In this document: positions 16,626 through 26,101 of the stretch, piece by piece
How positions within the stretch are numbered: the stretch's first letter is position 1
How the letters are laid out: the number at the start of each line of letters is the position of its first letter
Translations under genes and position numbers: made by a program
From: Pandoraea sp.
GTDB taxonomy: Bacteria; Pseudomonadota; Gammaproteobacteria; Burkholderiales; Burkholderiaceae
Direction of reading: 5' to 3'
Assembly: GCA_031291335.1 (NCBI GenBank)
Contig: JARLJF010000045.1
Location: 1 to 35,682 of the forward strand
Length of the DNA stretch: 35,682 nucleotides
The notes under the pieces: model-generated
Database searches by the model: none
What the model saw: only the letters and a program-made list of their open reading frames with translations
What the model was told of the DNA's origin: nothing

Positions 16626-19499
16626 GTGAGTTCACCTGAAAACCCGATCGAAATCCCGTCCTACTCGCGCTATGCCGCGCGCATGCTGGCGAGCCGCCCT
16701 GCGCTCGCCGACGCATTGCCCGCGCTGGCGGAGCATCCTGTCGACGCGCGTTGGCTCGCCCGTCGCTTCGAAGCCATCACCGGCACCGTGCTCTCGCCGC
16801 CCGATCAGCCCTCAGGGGTGTCGGGCGTCGACGAGGCAGGGCTCGCGCGTGCGTTGCGCGTCTTGCGCATCGAGGCACTGTGCGCGGTCATGCAGCGCGA
16901 TCTGGACGGTCGCGCCGAGTTGTCCGAAGTCACTGAAGCCATGACGGCCCTCGCCGAATTCGCCGTGCAGGCCGGCATTGCGGTGCTCTCTCGCGAACTG
17001 GAAGCCATTCACGGTGTGCCGCGCAACACCGAAGGCGAGCGTCAGACGCTCGGCGTGGTCGGCATGGGCAAGCTCGGCGGGCGCGAACTGAATGTCTCGT
17101 CCGACATCGATCTGATCTTCCTGTATGAAGACGATGGCGACACGTCGGCGCCGGACGATGCCGATCCGGCCGCAGCGAGCCGTCTGCGCCTGCTGTCGAA
17201 CCACGAATTCTTCACCAAGCTCGGCCGCAAGCTGATCGGCCTGATTTCCGAACTCACGCCGGACGGCTATGTGTTCCGCGTGGACATGCGCCTGCGCCCC
17301 AATGGCGATTCGGGACCGCTCGTGTGCAGTCTGCCGATGCTCGAAGAGTATTTCTACGTGCAGGGCCGCGAGTGGGAGCGCTATGCGTGGATCAAGGGAC
17401 GGCTCGTCTCCGAACTGGCCAGCGAGCCCGGCAAGCGCATCGAGCAGTTGCTGACTTCGCTGGTCCAGCCGTTCGTGTTCCGTCGCTATCTGGATTACGG
17501 CGTGATCGGCGCGATCCGGGCGCTGCACGAACAGATTCGTCACGAGGCGGAGCGCCGGGCGCGCGCCAAGCCTGCCCGCATCAACGACATCAAGCTCGGG
17601 CGCGGCGGCATTCGGGAAATCGAATTCTCGGCGCAGGTGTTTCAACTGATTCGGGGCGGGCAGGAGCCGGAACTGCGTGTGCGGCCCACACTTGCCGTGC
17701 TGGGCGTGGCCGCGCGACGCAACTGGCTCGCGCAGAACGTCGCCGAGGCGTTGGCCAACGCCTACGTCTTCCTGCGCAAGCTCGAACACCGCATTCAGTA
17801 TCTGGACGATGCGCAGACGCATATTCTTCCCGGCCCGGGTGAGGATCGTCTCGCGGTCGCCCGTGCGATGGGCTTCCCCGATGAAACGAGTTTCATGACG
17901 GTGCTCGACGAGCATCGCGAATTTGTCGCTGCGCAGTTCGATGAGATCTTTGCGGACAAGGCGGGCGGTAACAGTCAGAAAGGCGGCAAGACGGGGGCGT
18001 CGGGGACGGGCGACTGTGAGTGTCCGCCCGAGCTGTGGAGCGAATGTCTGGCCGACGAGGCGCAGACGGGCGATCTCGGCAATCAACTCTCGCGCCTCGG
18101 CTTCAACGATGCCGAAGGGGCGCTCGACCGCTTGCGCGCGGTATGGACATCGTCACGCTACAAGGCGCTGGGCGAAGTCAGCCGGCGGCGCTTCGACCAA
18201 CTCGTGCAGCGTGCCGTGGAAGGTGCGGCGGGCACGGGAGAGGCCGACGCGGTACTGGCGCGCATGCTCGATCTGCTCTCGACGATCAGCCGCCGAAGCT
18301 CCTATCTCGCGCTGCTCACCGAGTATCCACGCGCGCTGGAGCGTGTGGTCAAAGTGCTGGCCGGCTCGCGTTGGGCGGCGGGCTACCTGATCAGTCATCC
18401 ACAACTGCTCGACGAATTGCTCGACGACGAAGCCCTCGCGGCGCCGTTCGACTGGCCGTCCTTCAAGACGCAATTACTCCTGAGCCTGAACGCGGCGGGA
18501 GCGGCGGGCAACGTCGAAGTGCAGATGGACATTCTGCGGCGCGCGCATCACGCCGAGGTGTTCCGCATTTTGCTGCTCGATTTGCAGGGCACGCTGTCGG
18601 TCGAAGCGATCGGCGACCGTCTCTCGGAACTGGCGGACATCATCGTCGACGTGACGATCTCGACCGTGTGGCCGCATGTGGCGACGCGCCACCGAGAGGT
18701 GCCGCGCTTCTCGGTCATCGCCTACGGCAAGCTTGGTGGCAAGGAACTGGGCTACGCGTCCGACCTCGACCTGATCTTCCTTTACGAGGATGACGACGAC
18801 CGCGCCCCGGACGCCTATGCGGCGCTGGCTCGACGGTTCGTGACGTGGCTCACCACGCACACCGGGGCAGGCATGTTGTTCGACGTCGATCTGCGATTGC
18901 GGCCCAACGGCTTGTCGGGCCTGTTGGTGACGAACATCGAGAGCTTCCGTCAGTATCAGTTCCGCGAAGGCAACGCGAACACCGCGTGGGTCTGGGAGCA
19001 TCAGGCACTCACGCGGGCGCGTTTCTGCGCCGGTGACGAGACGATCGGCGCAGCGTTCGAAAACATTCGTGCGCAGGTGCTGGCGACGCCACGCGAGGCG
19101 ATGCCGCTCGCACAGGAAATCGTGGCGATGCGACGCAAGGTGCTCGAGGGCCATCCGAACCCGAGCAAGCTCTTCGATCTGAAGCACGATCGCGGCGGCA
19201 TGGTCGACATCGAGTTCACCGTGCAGTATCTGGTGTTGCTGCATTCGGGCGCGCATCCGGCGTTGCTGCGCAATGCGGGCAACATCGCGCTACTGCGCGA
19301 AGCGGCGCAACTCGGTTTGATCGATGCGAAGCTTGCTGACGATGCCGCCGCTGCCTATCGGACGTATCGCAAACGTCAGCACAAATTGCGGCTCGACGGC
19401 GTGGAAGCGGCGCGCGTGCCGGCGACCGACGTCGAAGCGGAACGCGAAGCCGTCATGGCGTTGTGGGATTCGGTGTTTTCAGACGCGGGACCGGTCTGA
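16626..19499 (+). CDS. glnE: Bifunctional glutamine synthetase adenylyltransferase/adenylyl-removing enzyme
   Basis: GlnE adds AMP to, and removes it from, glutamine synthetase under control of the PII protein. Two nucleotidyltransferase domains are visible: the N-terminal adenylyl-removing domain with GMGKLGGRELNVSSDIDLIF (about residues 144-163) and the C-terminal adenylylating domain with AYGKLGGKELGYASDLDLIF (about 699-718), each with the D-x-D metal pair. A Gly/Ser/Lys-rich linker near residue 445-465 separates the halves. I chose GTG 16626 (957 residues), close to the family length of about 950; TTG 16572 (975 residues) is open too. Neither has a strong ribosome binding site, while an ATG-TGA pair further upstream does. 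It is divergent from yhdP and convergent with recN. Confidence 0.9.
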   Translation: MSSPENPIEIPSYSRYAARMLASRPALADALPALAEHPVDARWLARRFEAITGTVLSPPDQPSGVSGVDEAGLARALRVLRIEALCAVMQRDLDGRAELSEVTEAMTALAEFAVQAGIAVLSRELEAIHGVPRNTEGERQTLGVVGMGKLGGRELNVSSDIDLIFLYEDDGDTSAPDDADPAAASRLRLLSNHEFFTKLGRKLIGLISELTPDGYVFRVDMRLRPNGDSGPLVCSLPMLEEYFYVQGREWERYAWIKGRLVSELASEPGKRIEQLLTSLVQPFVFRRYLDYGVIGAIRALHEQIRHEAERRARAKPARINDIKLGRGGIREIEFSAQVFQLIRGGQEPELRVRPTLAVLGVAARRNWLAQNVAEALANAYVFLRKLEHRIQYLDDAQTHILPGPGEDRLAVARAMGFPDETSFMTVLDEHREFVAAQFDEIFADKAGGNSQKGGKTGASGTGDCECPPELWSECLADEAQTGDLGNQLSRLGFNDAEGALDRLRAVWTSSRYKALGEVSRRRFDQLVQRAVEGAAGTGEADAVLARMLDLLSTISRRSSYLALLTEYPRALERVVKVLAGSRWAAGYLISHPQLLDELLDDEALAAPFDWPSFKTQLLLSLNAAGAAGNVEVQMDILRRAHHAEVFRILLLDLQGTLSVEAIGDRLSELADIIVDVTISTVWPHVATRHREVPRFSVIAYGKLGGKELGYASDLDLIFLYEDDDDRAPDAYAALARRFVTWLTTHTGAGMLFDVDLRLRPNGLSGLLVTNIESFRQYQFREGNANTAWVWEHQALTRARFCAGDETIGAAFENIRAQVLATPREAMPLAQEIVAMRRKVLEGHPNPSKLFDLKHDRGGMVDIEFTVQYLVLLHSGAHPALLRNAGNIALLREAAQLGLIDAKLADDAAAAYRTYRKRQHKLRLDGVEAARVPATDVEAEREAVMALWDSVFSDAGPV

Positions 19500-19509
19500 C
19501 GTGTTGGAC

Positions 19510-19550
19510 GACGGGCACGAACGGTCGATGATCGGCCGCCCGTGCCCGTC
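19510..19550. terminator. Hairpin between convergent glnE and recN
   Basis: GACGGGCACG (19510-19519) and CGTGCCCGTC (19541-19550) form a perfect 10-bp stem, with further pairing possible in the 21-nt loop. It is 11 nt past the glnE stop. No long T-run follows, but the position and strength suggest it ends transcription from glnE and perhaps from recN. Confidence 0.6.
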
Positions 19551-19596
19551 TCGTTTGCGATGCAGGCAACGCGCCTGATGCGCGCGATGACGACGC

Positions 19597-21261
19597 TTAG
19601 AGCGCGAGCATTTCTCGCGCGTGCTTGCGCGTTGTCGCGGTAATCTCGACGCCGCCGAGCATCCGCGCAATCTCCTCGACGCGCTCCGTGCGGCCGAGCG
19701 GCTCGATTTCGCTCATCGTCGTATCGCCATCGCTGCGCTTCTTCACGCGCAGATGCTGATGGCCCAGCGCTGCCACCTGCGGCAAGTGGGTGACGCACAG
19801 CACCTGCCGTCCCTGACCCAGTTCGCGCAGCAAACGGCCGACGACTTCCGCCACGGCGCCGCCAATACCGGAATCCACTTCGTCGAAAATCAGTGTCGGC
19901 GTGAGGCTCGCGCTGCTGGCAATCACCTGCAAGGCGAGGCTGATACGCGCCAACTCGCCGCCCGACGCCACCTTGGCCAGCGGCCGCGTCGGTACACCCG
20001 GATGGCCGGCGACGAGAAATTCCACCGTCTCCAGACCGAACGACTGCGGCTCGGGCGTCGGACTCAGCGTGACTTCGAAGCGTCCGCCCGGCATCGAGAG
20101 ATCCTGCATGGCGCGCGTGACTTCGCGCGACAGCGACGCCGCGGCCTTGGCGCGTGCCTTGGACAATGCCTTTGCCAGTTCGAGATAGGCCGCGTGTGCG
20201 GCCTCGGCAGCGGCTTGCATGGCCGCCGTGTCTTGCGAGGCCGTCAGTTCTTCGAGTTGGGCGCGTCGTTCGGCGTGTTCGGCAGGCAACTGCTCGGGCG
20301 TGACACGGAACTTGCGCGCCGTTGAATGCAGCGCGTCGAGACGTTGCTCGACCACCGCGAGACGCTCCGGATCGAGATCGACGCGTTGCGCGTAATGCGT
20401 GAGGGAGTGGACAGCTTCGCGCAGTTGAATCTCGGCGGGCTCCAGCGCGGCGAGCGTATCGGCAAGGCCTGCATCGATCTCGGCGAGTTCGCGAACCTGA
20501 TGCACCACATGGCCCAGCGACGGGACGATGGCGCCGTCGGCTTCCGCGAGCGTGTCGAGCGCGCTTTGCACGCCGTTGATGAGGCTGGCGGCGTGCGAGA
20601 GCCGGCGATGTTCGGCGCTCACGTCATCCCATTCGCCTTCCTGCGGATTGAGTTTGTCGAGTTCCGACGTCTGCCATTCGAGCCGTTCGCGCTCCAGTTG
20701 CAACTCTCGATCGCGCCCGTGCGCTTCCTCGCATCGCTTGACGAGACGCCGCCATTCCTTGTGCGCCGCTGCCGTATCCGCCGTGAGCTGAGTGGCACCG
20801 GCATGCGAGTCGAGCAGCCGGCGTTGCGCGTCGGGACGGAGCAATTGCTGATGCGCATGCTGTCCGTGGATGTCGACGAGCATCTCGCCGAGTTCACGCA
20901 ACTGGGTGAGGGTGGCGGGCGTGCCATTGATGAAGGCGCGCGAGCGTCCGCCCGAGTCGAGCACGCGGCGCAGCAGCACGCCGCCGTGCTCTTCGAGCGT
21001 GAGCGCTTGTGCCTGCAACCAGGCTTCGAGATCCGGACGGGCTTCGGCGTCGGCGGCAAACTCAGCGGTGATGTCGGCGCGCGTCTGGCCATTGCGCACC
21101 ATGCTGGTGTCGCCGCGCTCGCCCATTGCCAGCGCCAGCGCGTCGATCAGAATCGATTTGCCCGCGCCGGTCTCGCCCGAGAAGACGGTGAAACCGGCGG
21201 AGAATTCCAGATCGAGACGATCGACGATCACGAAATCGCGAATCGAGAGACTGCGTAGCAT
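19597..21261 (-). CDS. recN: DNA repair protein RecN
   Basis: A 554-residue SMC-like ATPase used in double-strand break repair, where it helps bring broken DNA ends together with RecA. The Walker A motif GETGAGKS is at residues 29-36, the ABC signature VASGGELARISLA begins at 431, and Walker B LIFDEVDSG is at about 457-465. The middle (about 160-370) is predicted coiled coil, rich in Glu, Leu, Ala and Arg. The start ATG 21259-21261 gives the canonical MLRSLSIRDFVIVD N-terminus. It follows nadK by 23 nt and is probably co-transcribed with it. I saw no LexA-type CTGT-N8-ACAG box upstream of nadK or recN, so SOS control is not evident here. Confidence 0.95.
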   Translation of the reverse strand: MLRSLSIRDFVIVDRLDLEFSAGFTVFSGETGAGKSILIDALALAMGERGDTSMVRNGQTRADITAEFAADAEARPDLEAWLQAQALTLEEHGGVLLRRVLDSGGRSRAFINGTPATLTQLRELGEMLVDIHGQHAHQQLLRPDAQRRLLDSHAGATQLTADTAAAHKEWRRLVKRCEEAHGRDRELQLERERLEWQTSELDKLNPQEGEWDDVSAEHRRLSHAASLINGVQSALDTLAEADGAIVPSLGHVVHQVRELAEIDAGLADTLAALEPAEIQLREAVHSLTHYAQRVDLDPERLAVVEQRLDALHSTARKFRVTPEQLPAEHAERRAQLEELTASQDTAAMQAAAEAAHAAYLELAKALSKARAKAAASLSREVTRAMQDLSMPGGRFEVTLSPTPEPQSFGLETVEFLVAGHPGVPTRPLAKVASGGELARISLALQVIASSASLTPTLIFDEVDSGIGGAVAEVVGRLLRELGQGRQVLCVTHLPQVAALGHQHLRVKKRSDGDTTMSEIEPLGRTERVEEIARMLGGVEITATTRKHAREMLAL

Positions 21262-21284
21262 GGGATGTCGGGTGAGGCGTAAGG

Positions 21285-22193
21285 TCAGTTCTGGGGCGTA
21301 TCTTCGTCGGAGATATGCTCGTTCCAGTGCAGCTTGCGGCGCAGCGTCGCGTAGTAGTTGTAGCCGACCGGATGCAGAAACGTCACCTGATGTTCGGAGC
21401 GGTTCACGAGAATCCGGTCGCCCTGACGCAGTTCGGCAAACGATTGCATGTCGAAGTTGGCGCCGACTTCGCGCCCACGGGTGATCGTAATGACGATGTC
21501 GCTCGAGTCCGGCAGCACGATCGGGCGATTCGAGAGCGCGTGCGGGGCGATCGGCACGAGCACCACGCCGCCCAGGCGCGGATGCAGGATCGGACCGGTG
21601 GCCGACAGCGCGTACGCGGTCGAGCCGGTCGGTGTGGCGACGATCAGGCCGTCCGAGCGCTGCTTGTACATGAAGCGGCCATCGACATCGACGCGCAGCT
21701 CGACCATGCCCGAGATGCCCGAGCGGTTCACGACGACATCGTTGAACGCGAGCGTCTCGAAGAGCGTCTGGCCGTCGCGCTCGATGCGCGCCGCCAGCAG
21801 CGTGCGCTGCTCGGCTTCGAAATGCCCTTCGAGCATGGCGGGCACGACTTGCCGCATCTCGTCGAGCGGAATGTCGGTGATGAAACCGACGCGTCCGTGG
21901 TTCACGCCGATGAGTGGCACCTTCGACGCCGCAAGCTGACGGCCGACGCCAAGCATCGTCCCGTCGCCGCCGACGACCACGGCCACATCGGCCTGCGTGG
22001 CGATTTCCTGAATGTCGAGGGGGCGGTAAGGATCGGCGGCTGCGCCGATGTTGTGCGCCGTGTCACGCTCGAAGACGACGTGATGCCCGCGCTGGGCAAT
22101 GCATGCCGCCAACGTGAGCAATGGTTCGGCAACGCCGTCGGCATGGTATTTCCCGACGAGCGCTACGGTCTTGAAAGGGCTCCCTGTTTTCAT
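21285..22193 (-). CDS. nadK: NAD kinase
   Basis: A 302-residue NAD kinase that phosphorylates NAD to NADP using ATP or polyphosphate. Family motifs are GGDGT (residues 75-79, catalytic Asp at 77), NHGRVGF (98-104) and [11 protein letters not shown] (187-197). The start ATG 22191-22193 ([20 protein letters not shown]) matches the typical beginning of beta-proteobacterial NadK; a longer frame to 22235 is unlikely. It is upstream of recN by 23 nt and divergent from hrcA, an arrangement common in Burkholderiales. The promoter was not identified with confidence. Confidence 0.94.
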   Translation of the reverse strand: MKTGSPFKTVALVGKYHADGVAEPLLTLAACIAQRGHHVVFERDTAHNIGAAADPYRPLDIQEIATQADVAVVVGGDGTMLGVGRQLAASKVPLIGVNHGRVGFITDIPLDEMRQVVPAMLEGHFEAEQRTLLAARIERDGQTLFETLAFNDVVVNRSGISGMVELRVDVDGRFMYKQRSDGLIVATPTGSTAYALSATGPILHPRLGGVVLVPIAPHALSNRPIVLPDSSDIVITITRGREVGANFDMQSFAELRQGDRILVNRSEHQVTFLHPVGYNYYATLRRKLHWNEHISDEDTPQN

Positions 22194-22297
22194 GCCGCCA
22201 TTACACCATAAGTCGATGACAGCAACCATCGGCATGCACCGTGTGGTGCGGTTCTCGCCTCGGGGTTCGCCGCACGCCGCGTACCTACATTTCGCGT

Positions 22298-22303
22298 TAC
22301 AAT
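22298..22303 (+). promoter_or_regulatory. Candidate -10 box of hrcA
   Basis: TACAAT at 22298-22303 ends 7 nt before the hrcA ATG, which would place the transcription start at or next to the start codon. There is no Shine-Dalgarno sequence between, and no good -35 box at the usual distance. Confidence 0.45.
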
Positions 22304-22310
22304 TTTTGCC

Positions 22311-23339
22311 ATGCTAGATCAACGTGCGCAAGCTCTCCTCAAAACCCTGATCGAACGGTACATCGCTGATGGCCAGCCGGTCGGTTCGCGCACGCTTTCC
22401 CGTTACTCGGGGCTCGACCTGTCCTCGGCGACGATCCGTAACGTGATGGCCGACCTCGAAGCGCTCGGCTTCGTGTCCAGCCCGCATACGTCTGCCGGGC
22501 GTGTGCCCACGCCGCGTGCCTACCGTCTGTTCGTCGACACCATGTTGTCGGTGCGTCCGCTCGAAGAGGCCGCCCATCAGCTCGCGTCTCATGTGCAGGC
22601 GCGGTTGCAGCCGGCGGGGCCGCAGCAACTGGTGGCCTCGGCGGCGCAGGTGCTCTCGAACCTCTCGCAGTTCGCAGGCGTGGTGCTCACGCCGCGTCGC
22701 AGCCAGATATTCCGGCAAATCGAATTCCTGCGCCTGTCCGACAAGCGCGTGCTGCTGATCATCGTGACGCCCGACGGCGACGTGCAGAACCGCATCATCC
22801 TGACGGAAAAGGACTATTCACCGGCTCAACTGGTCGAGGCGGCAAATTATCTGAACGCCCACTTCGGCGGCCATAGCTTCGACGATGTGCGCGCTTACTT
22901 GCGCGGTGAACTCGACGCCCTGCGCTCCGACATGAGCGCCTTGATGCAGGCCGCCGTCCAGGCGGGCAGCGACGCCATGGCCGACACCACGCGTGAGAGC
23001 GTGCTGATTTCGGGCGAGCGCAATTTGATGGGTGTGGAAGATCTGTCGTCGAACATGGAGCGACTGCGCCGGCTGTTCGACGTGTTCGAATCCAAGACCG
23101 GCCTGCTGCAACTGCTCGACGTGTCGAGCCGCGCGCAGGGCGTACAGATCTTCATCGGTGGCGAGTCGAGCCTTGTGCCGATCGAGGAGATGACCGTCGT
23201 CACCGCGCCCTACGAAGTCGATGGCGAAGTCGTCGGCACGCTGGGGGTGATCGGCCCGACGCGCATGGCTTACGAACGCGTGATTCCGATTGTCGATATC
23301 ACGGCCAAGTTGCTCTCCAACGCGCTCAGCCAGCATTGA
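22311..23339 (+). CDS. hrcA: Heat-inducible transcriptional repressor HrcA
   Basis: A 342-residue HrcA. This repressor binds CIRCE operators before groE and sometimes dnaK genes, with GroEL helping its activity. The N-terminal winged helix-turn-helix is clear: [18 protein letters not shown], then [20 protein letters not shown] and [25 protein letters not shown]. The C-terminal GAF-like part contains IFIGGES, then [34 protein letters not shown]. The start is the ATG at 22311, next to a TACAAT box, so the mRNA may be leaderless. It is divergent from nadK. No CIRCE inverted repeat (TTAGCACTC and its complement) was seen in this window, so its targets are probably elsewhere. Confidence 0.95.
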   Translation: MLDQRAQALLKTLIERYIADGQPVGSRTLSRYSGLDLSSATIRNVMADLEALGFVSSPHTSAGRVPTPRAYRLFVDTMLSVRPLEEAAHQLASHVQARLQPAGPQQLVASAAQVLSNLSQFAGVVLTPRRSQIFRQIEFLRLSDKRVLLIIVTPDGDVQNRIILTEKDYSPAQLVEAANYLNAHFGGHSFDDVRAYLRGELDALRSDMSALMQAAVQAGSDAMADTTRESVLISGERNLMGVEDLSSNMERLRRLFDVFESKTGLLQLLDVSSRAQGVQIFIGGESSLVPIEEMTVVTAPYEVDGEVVGTLGVIGPTRMAYERVIPIVDITAKLLSNALSQH

Positions 23340-23560
23340 ACGGCATTGGGCGGTGGCTTGTGCCGCCGCGCCGCCGAGACTTCGCGTTACAACCCCGTAG
23401 CATTCCTTTACACGCTGTCACACACGGCAGGCTTACGCTCGAAGTGTCACTTGTGGCGACGTCGCGCTTCATGACGTTCGCCAAAGGATTCGGACAGAAC
23501 AACAAGGTGACGCGACCAACGCAACGCATGGCGCGTGAACCGGAAGGGCCCGGAGTGTTT

Positions 23561-25987
23561 ATGAAATCCCTCATTTCCTGGCGGACGATGATCCGTTATC
23601 TCGGCGTCGGGCTTGCGCTCGGGGCCTTGGGCGCGGCGAGCGTTCCTGCGCTGGCGCAGGCGCAAAGCGCCGATCCCCCGGGCCGCGTGGCCCGTCTCAA
23701 TGATTTCGACGGCACTGTCACCTACGCTCCGGCCGGCACCAGCGATTGGCGCTACGCCGACCGTAACCGGCCGTTGACCACCGGCGACGCCGTCTGGGTC
23801 GAGCGCAACAGCCGCGCCGAGATGCACGTGGGCGGTACTGCGGTTCGCCTGGGCGCGTCCACCAGCGTCGCGCTCTCCGCCGTCACCGACCAGAATGTGC
23901 AACTGAACGTAACGCAGGGGACGGTCGGTCTGCGCTTGCGCGCCTACGATCCGAACCAGCCGTACGAGATCGATACGCCGAATCTGGCATTCGTCCCTCA
24001 ACAGGCCGGTGAATATCGTGTCGACGTCGATCCGAACGGCGTGACGACGGTGAGCGTGTGGCGCGGCGCCGCCACCGTGTACGGGCAGGGCGCCTCGGTG
24101 CCGCTCCGGCAAGGGCAGCGCGTAGCGTTCGTCGGTCAGAATCTGACGCAGCAGCCCACCGGTCCGCTCGTGGCCGATGCGTTCGACCAATGGGTGCGCC
24201 AGCGCGACGCTCGCGAAGACGCCTCAGTCTCCGCACGCTATGTGCCACGCGACATGACCGGCTTCGAGAGCCTGGACGACTACGGTGCGTGGCAGGAAAC
24301 GCCGAACTATGGCGCCGTGTGGGTGCCATCGAACGTGCCGTCGGGCTGGGCGCCGTATCGCACGGGTCACTGGGTCTGGGTCGACCCGTGGGGCTGGACG
24401 TGGGTCGACGAGGCGCCGTGGGGCTTCGCGCCTTATCACTATGGCCGCTGGGCCTATGTCGACGCCCGCTGGTGCTGGGTGCCGGGACCGGTCGCCGTGC
24501 GTCCCGTCTACGCGCCGGCGCTGGTCGGGTGGGTCAGCGGCAGCAGCGGTGGCAATCAGTGGGGCATTTCGTTTGCGGCGGGCGGTGTGGGACTCGCCTG
24601 GTTCGCGCTCGGCCCGCACGATCCGTACCGTCCGGCATATCGTGCCAGTTCGTCGTACGTCACCAACATCAATCGCTCGACGGTGATCCAGACGACCAAC
24701 ATCACGAACATCAACGTCAACAACGTCTATGTGAACCGTAACGTGCGCGGCGCCGTGTCGACCATGCCTGCGCAGTCGTTCGTGCAGGGCCGCCCGGTGG
24801 GCGCTCCGGTGGCGTTGGCCGCCCCGCGCGCTGGACAGACGTGGCGCGTCGGCAATACGCCGGGGGTCGCGCCGGTGCAGCAGAGCGTGTTCGGTAACAG
24901 CCGCCCGGCAGCGGGCGCGCCGCCGGCAGGCGTGTTCAATCGGCAAGTGCTGGCCACGCGTGCGCCAGTGGCCCGAGTGATGCCGTCGCGCGAACTGACG
25001 AGTGCGTTGCATGCAGTGCCCAACGCTGGCGGTGCGCCGCTGGCTTTCGGCCAGAACGCGCGACAAGTCCAGAACGTGAGGCCGGGAGATCCGAATCCGC
25101 AAGGGCGTGTGCAGCCGCGTGTCACGGTTGTCGGCACGCATGGGCCGGTCGGTGCACCAATTGGTGTGAACGGTGCAACGCCCGCACAACCGGCGCTCGG
25201 TGCCACGGGGGCCCTGGGAGCCGCAGCGGCGCATGGCACGTTGCCGCCGAGCGGCGCGGTTGCGCCGATGCATGGCGCGCCGGGGGTGCCGGGGCAGCCT
25301 GGAGTTCCGGGTGTTCCGGGGCGCGCGGGCGTGCCGGGGGAACCTGGTGTGCCGGGAGCGCCCGGGCTGCCGGGAGAGCCGGGACGTGGTGTTTATCAGA
25401 ATCGTCCGGGGCAACCCACGCCGCAGGCCCAACAGCCCGTGCGGGGTGGGCAGGCCGCACCGGCGGGTGTACCGCATCCGCCGGGCACGAATGCGTCGGG
25501 TCAGCCGGTCGTGCGTGGCGAAGCTCCGCAGGCGGGGCCGCAGCCGGGGCATGACGCGGCGCAACGGGACATGCAGGATCGTCGCCCATCGCCGCAAGGT
25601 CCGGCGGCTTCGCCCGAAACGCGAAATGTGCCGGCACCGCAGCGTGCGCAACCGGAGGCGTCCGAGCCGACGCGTCGCCCGCAGCAGTGGCAGTCGCATG
25701 TGCAGCCTCAGCCTCAGCAGCAGGCGCCCCAACCGCGTCCGCAGCCGCAGGAACGGGCTCAGCCGCGTCCGGAGCCGCAGGTCGAGCGGCCGCAAGCGGC
25801 CCCGAGGCCTCAGCCGCAGCAGGAACATCCGCAGGCCGCGCCCCGTCCGCAACCGCAGGAGCATCCGCACCCGCAACCCGCGCCGCGTGAAAACAAGCCG
25901 GAAGGCGCGCGAGCACCGGCGCACGAAGGGGAGCATCCGAGCGCAGCGCATCATCCGGCAAAAGAAGACGATCATCCGCACGGCTGA
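23561..25987 (+). CDS. Secreted FecR/DUF6600-like protein with collagen-like segment and Pro/Gln-rich tail
   Basis: An 808-residue probably exported protein. A signal peptide is visible at residues 1-33 (basic start, hydrophobic core GVGLALGALGAASV, then ALA/QA). A FecR-like beta domain spans about 40-200, with LTTGDAVWVERNSRAEMHV and RLGASTSV. A Trp-rich DUF6600-like region (about 235-345) has repeated W-V-P/W-V-D patterns such as GHWVWVDPWGWTWVDEAPWG. An Asn-rich stretch follows, then 13 Gly-X-Y triplets and a long Pro/Gln/Arg-rich tail with a His/Glu/Lys-rich end. ATG 23561 has GGAG about 6 nt upstream; the frame is open back to 23336 but without such a site. No function is established; an envelope or extracellular structural role is inferred. 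Confidence 0.8.
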   Translation: MKSLISWRTMIRYLGVGLALGALGAASVPALAQAQSADPPGRVARLNDFDGTVTYAPAGTSDWRYADRNRPLTTGDAVWVERNSRAEMHVGGTAVRLGASTSVALSAVTDQNVQLNVTQGTVGLRLRAYDPNQPYEIDTPNLAFVPQQAGEYRVDVDPNGVTTVSVWRGAATVYGQGASVPLRQGQRVAFVGQNLTQQPTGPLVADAFDQWVRQRDAREDASVSARYVPRDMTGFESLDDYGAWQETPNYGAVWVPSNVPSGWAPYRTGHWVWVDPWGWTWVDEAPWGFAPYHYGRWAYVDARWCWVPGPVAVRPVYAPALVGWVSGSSGGNQWGISFAAGGVGLAWFALGPHDPYRPAYRASSSYVTNINRSTVIQTTNITNINVNNVYVNRNVRGAVSTMPAQSFVQGRPVGAPVALAAPRAGQTWRVGNTPGVAPVQQSVFGNSRPAAGAPPAGVFNRQVLATRAPVARVMPSRELTSALHAVPNAGGAPLAFGQNARQVQNVRPGDPNPQGRVQPRVTVVGTHGPVGAPIGVNGATPAQPALGATGALGAAAAHGTLPPSGAVAPMHGAPGVPGQPGVPGVPGRAGVPGEPGVPGAPGLPGEPGRGVYQNRPGQPTPQAQQPVRGGQAAPAGVPHPPGTNASGQPVVRGEAPQAGPQPGHDAAQRDMQDRRPSPQGPAASPETRNVPAPQRAQPEASEPTRRPQQWQSHVQPQPQQQAPQPRPQPQERAQPRPEPQVERPQAAPRPQPQQEHPQAAPRPQPQEHPHPQPAPRENKPEGARAPAHEGEHPSAAHHPAKEDDHPHG
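25274..25390 (+). repeat. Collagen-like Gly-X-Y segment (13 triplets)
   Basis: Thirteen consecutive Gly-X-Y triplets, mostly G-V-P, G-E-P and G-A-P, encoded by degenerate 9-nt units inside the FecR/DUF6600-like gene. Proline is usually at the third position, unlike the Gly-X-Gln type at the right edge. Confidence 0.85.
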
Positions 25988-26061
25988 TCGTTGAATGGAA
26001 TGCCCGGCTCTTCGTCAATCAAGGTAGACGCAGGGCCGGGCAGAGCCGGGCGCAGGCCGCG

Positions 26062-26084
26062 CCCGCCGGAATTGCGGCGGGTTT
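26062..26084 (+). terminator. Probable intrinsic terminator upstream of hemH
   Basis: CCCGCCG (26062-26068), a 6-nt loop and CGGCGGG (26075-26081) form a perfect 7-bp stem followed by TTT. It probably ends the preceding gene's transcript; it is only 17 nt before the hemH ATG. A second 9-bp inverted repeat, GCCCGGCTC (26002-26010) with GAGCCGGGC (26043-26051), lies upstream. Confidence 0.6.
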
Positions 26085-26101
26085 GCGGTAAAGTACGAAC
26101 C

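Noticed and set aside
21262-22310. LexA box for SOS control of recN
   Set aside because: No CTGT-N8-ACAG sequence was seen in the nadK-recN gap or in the nadK-hrcA intergenic region.
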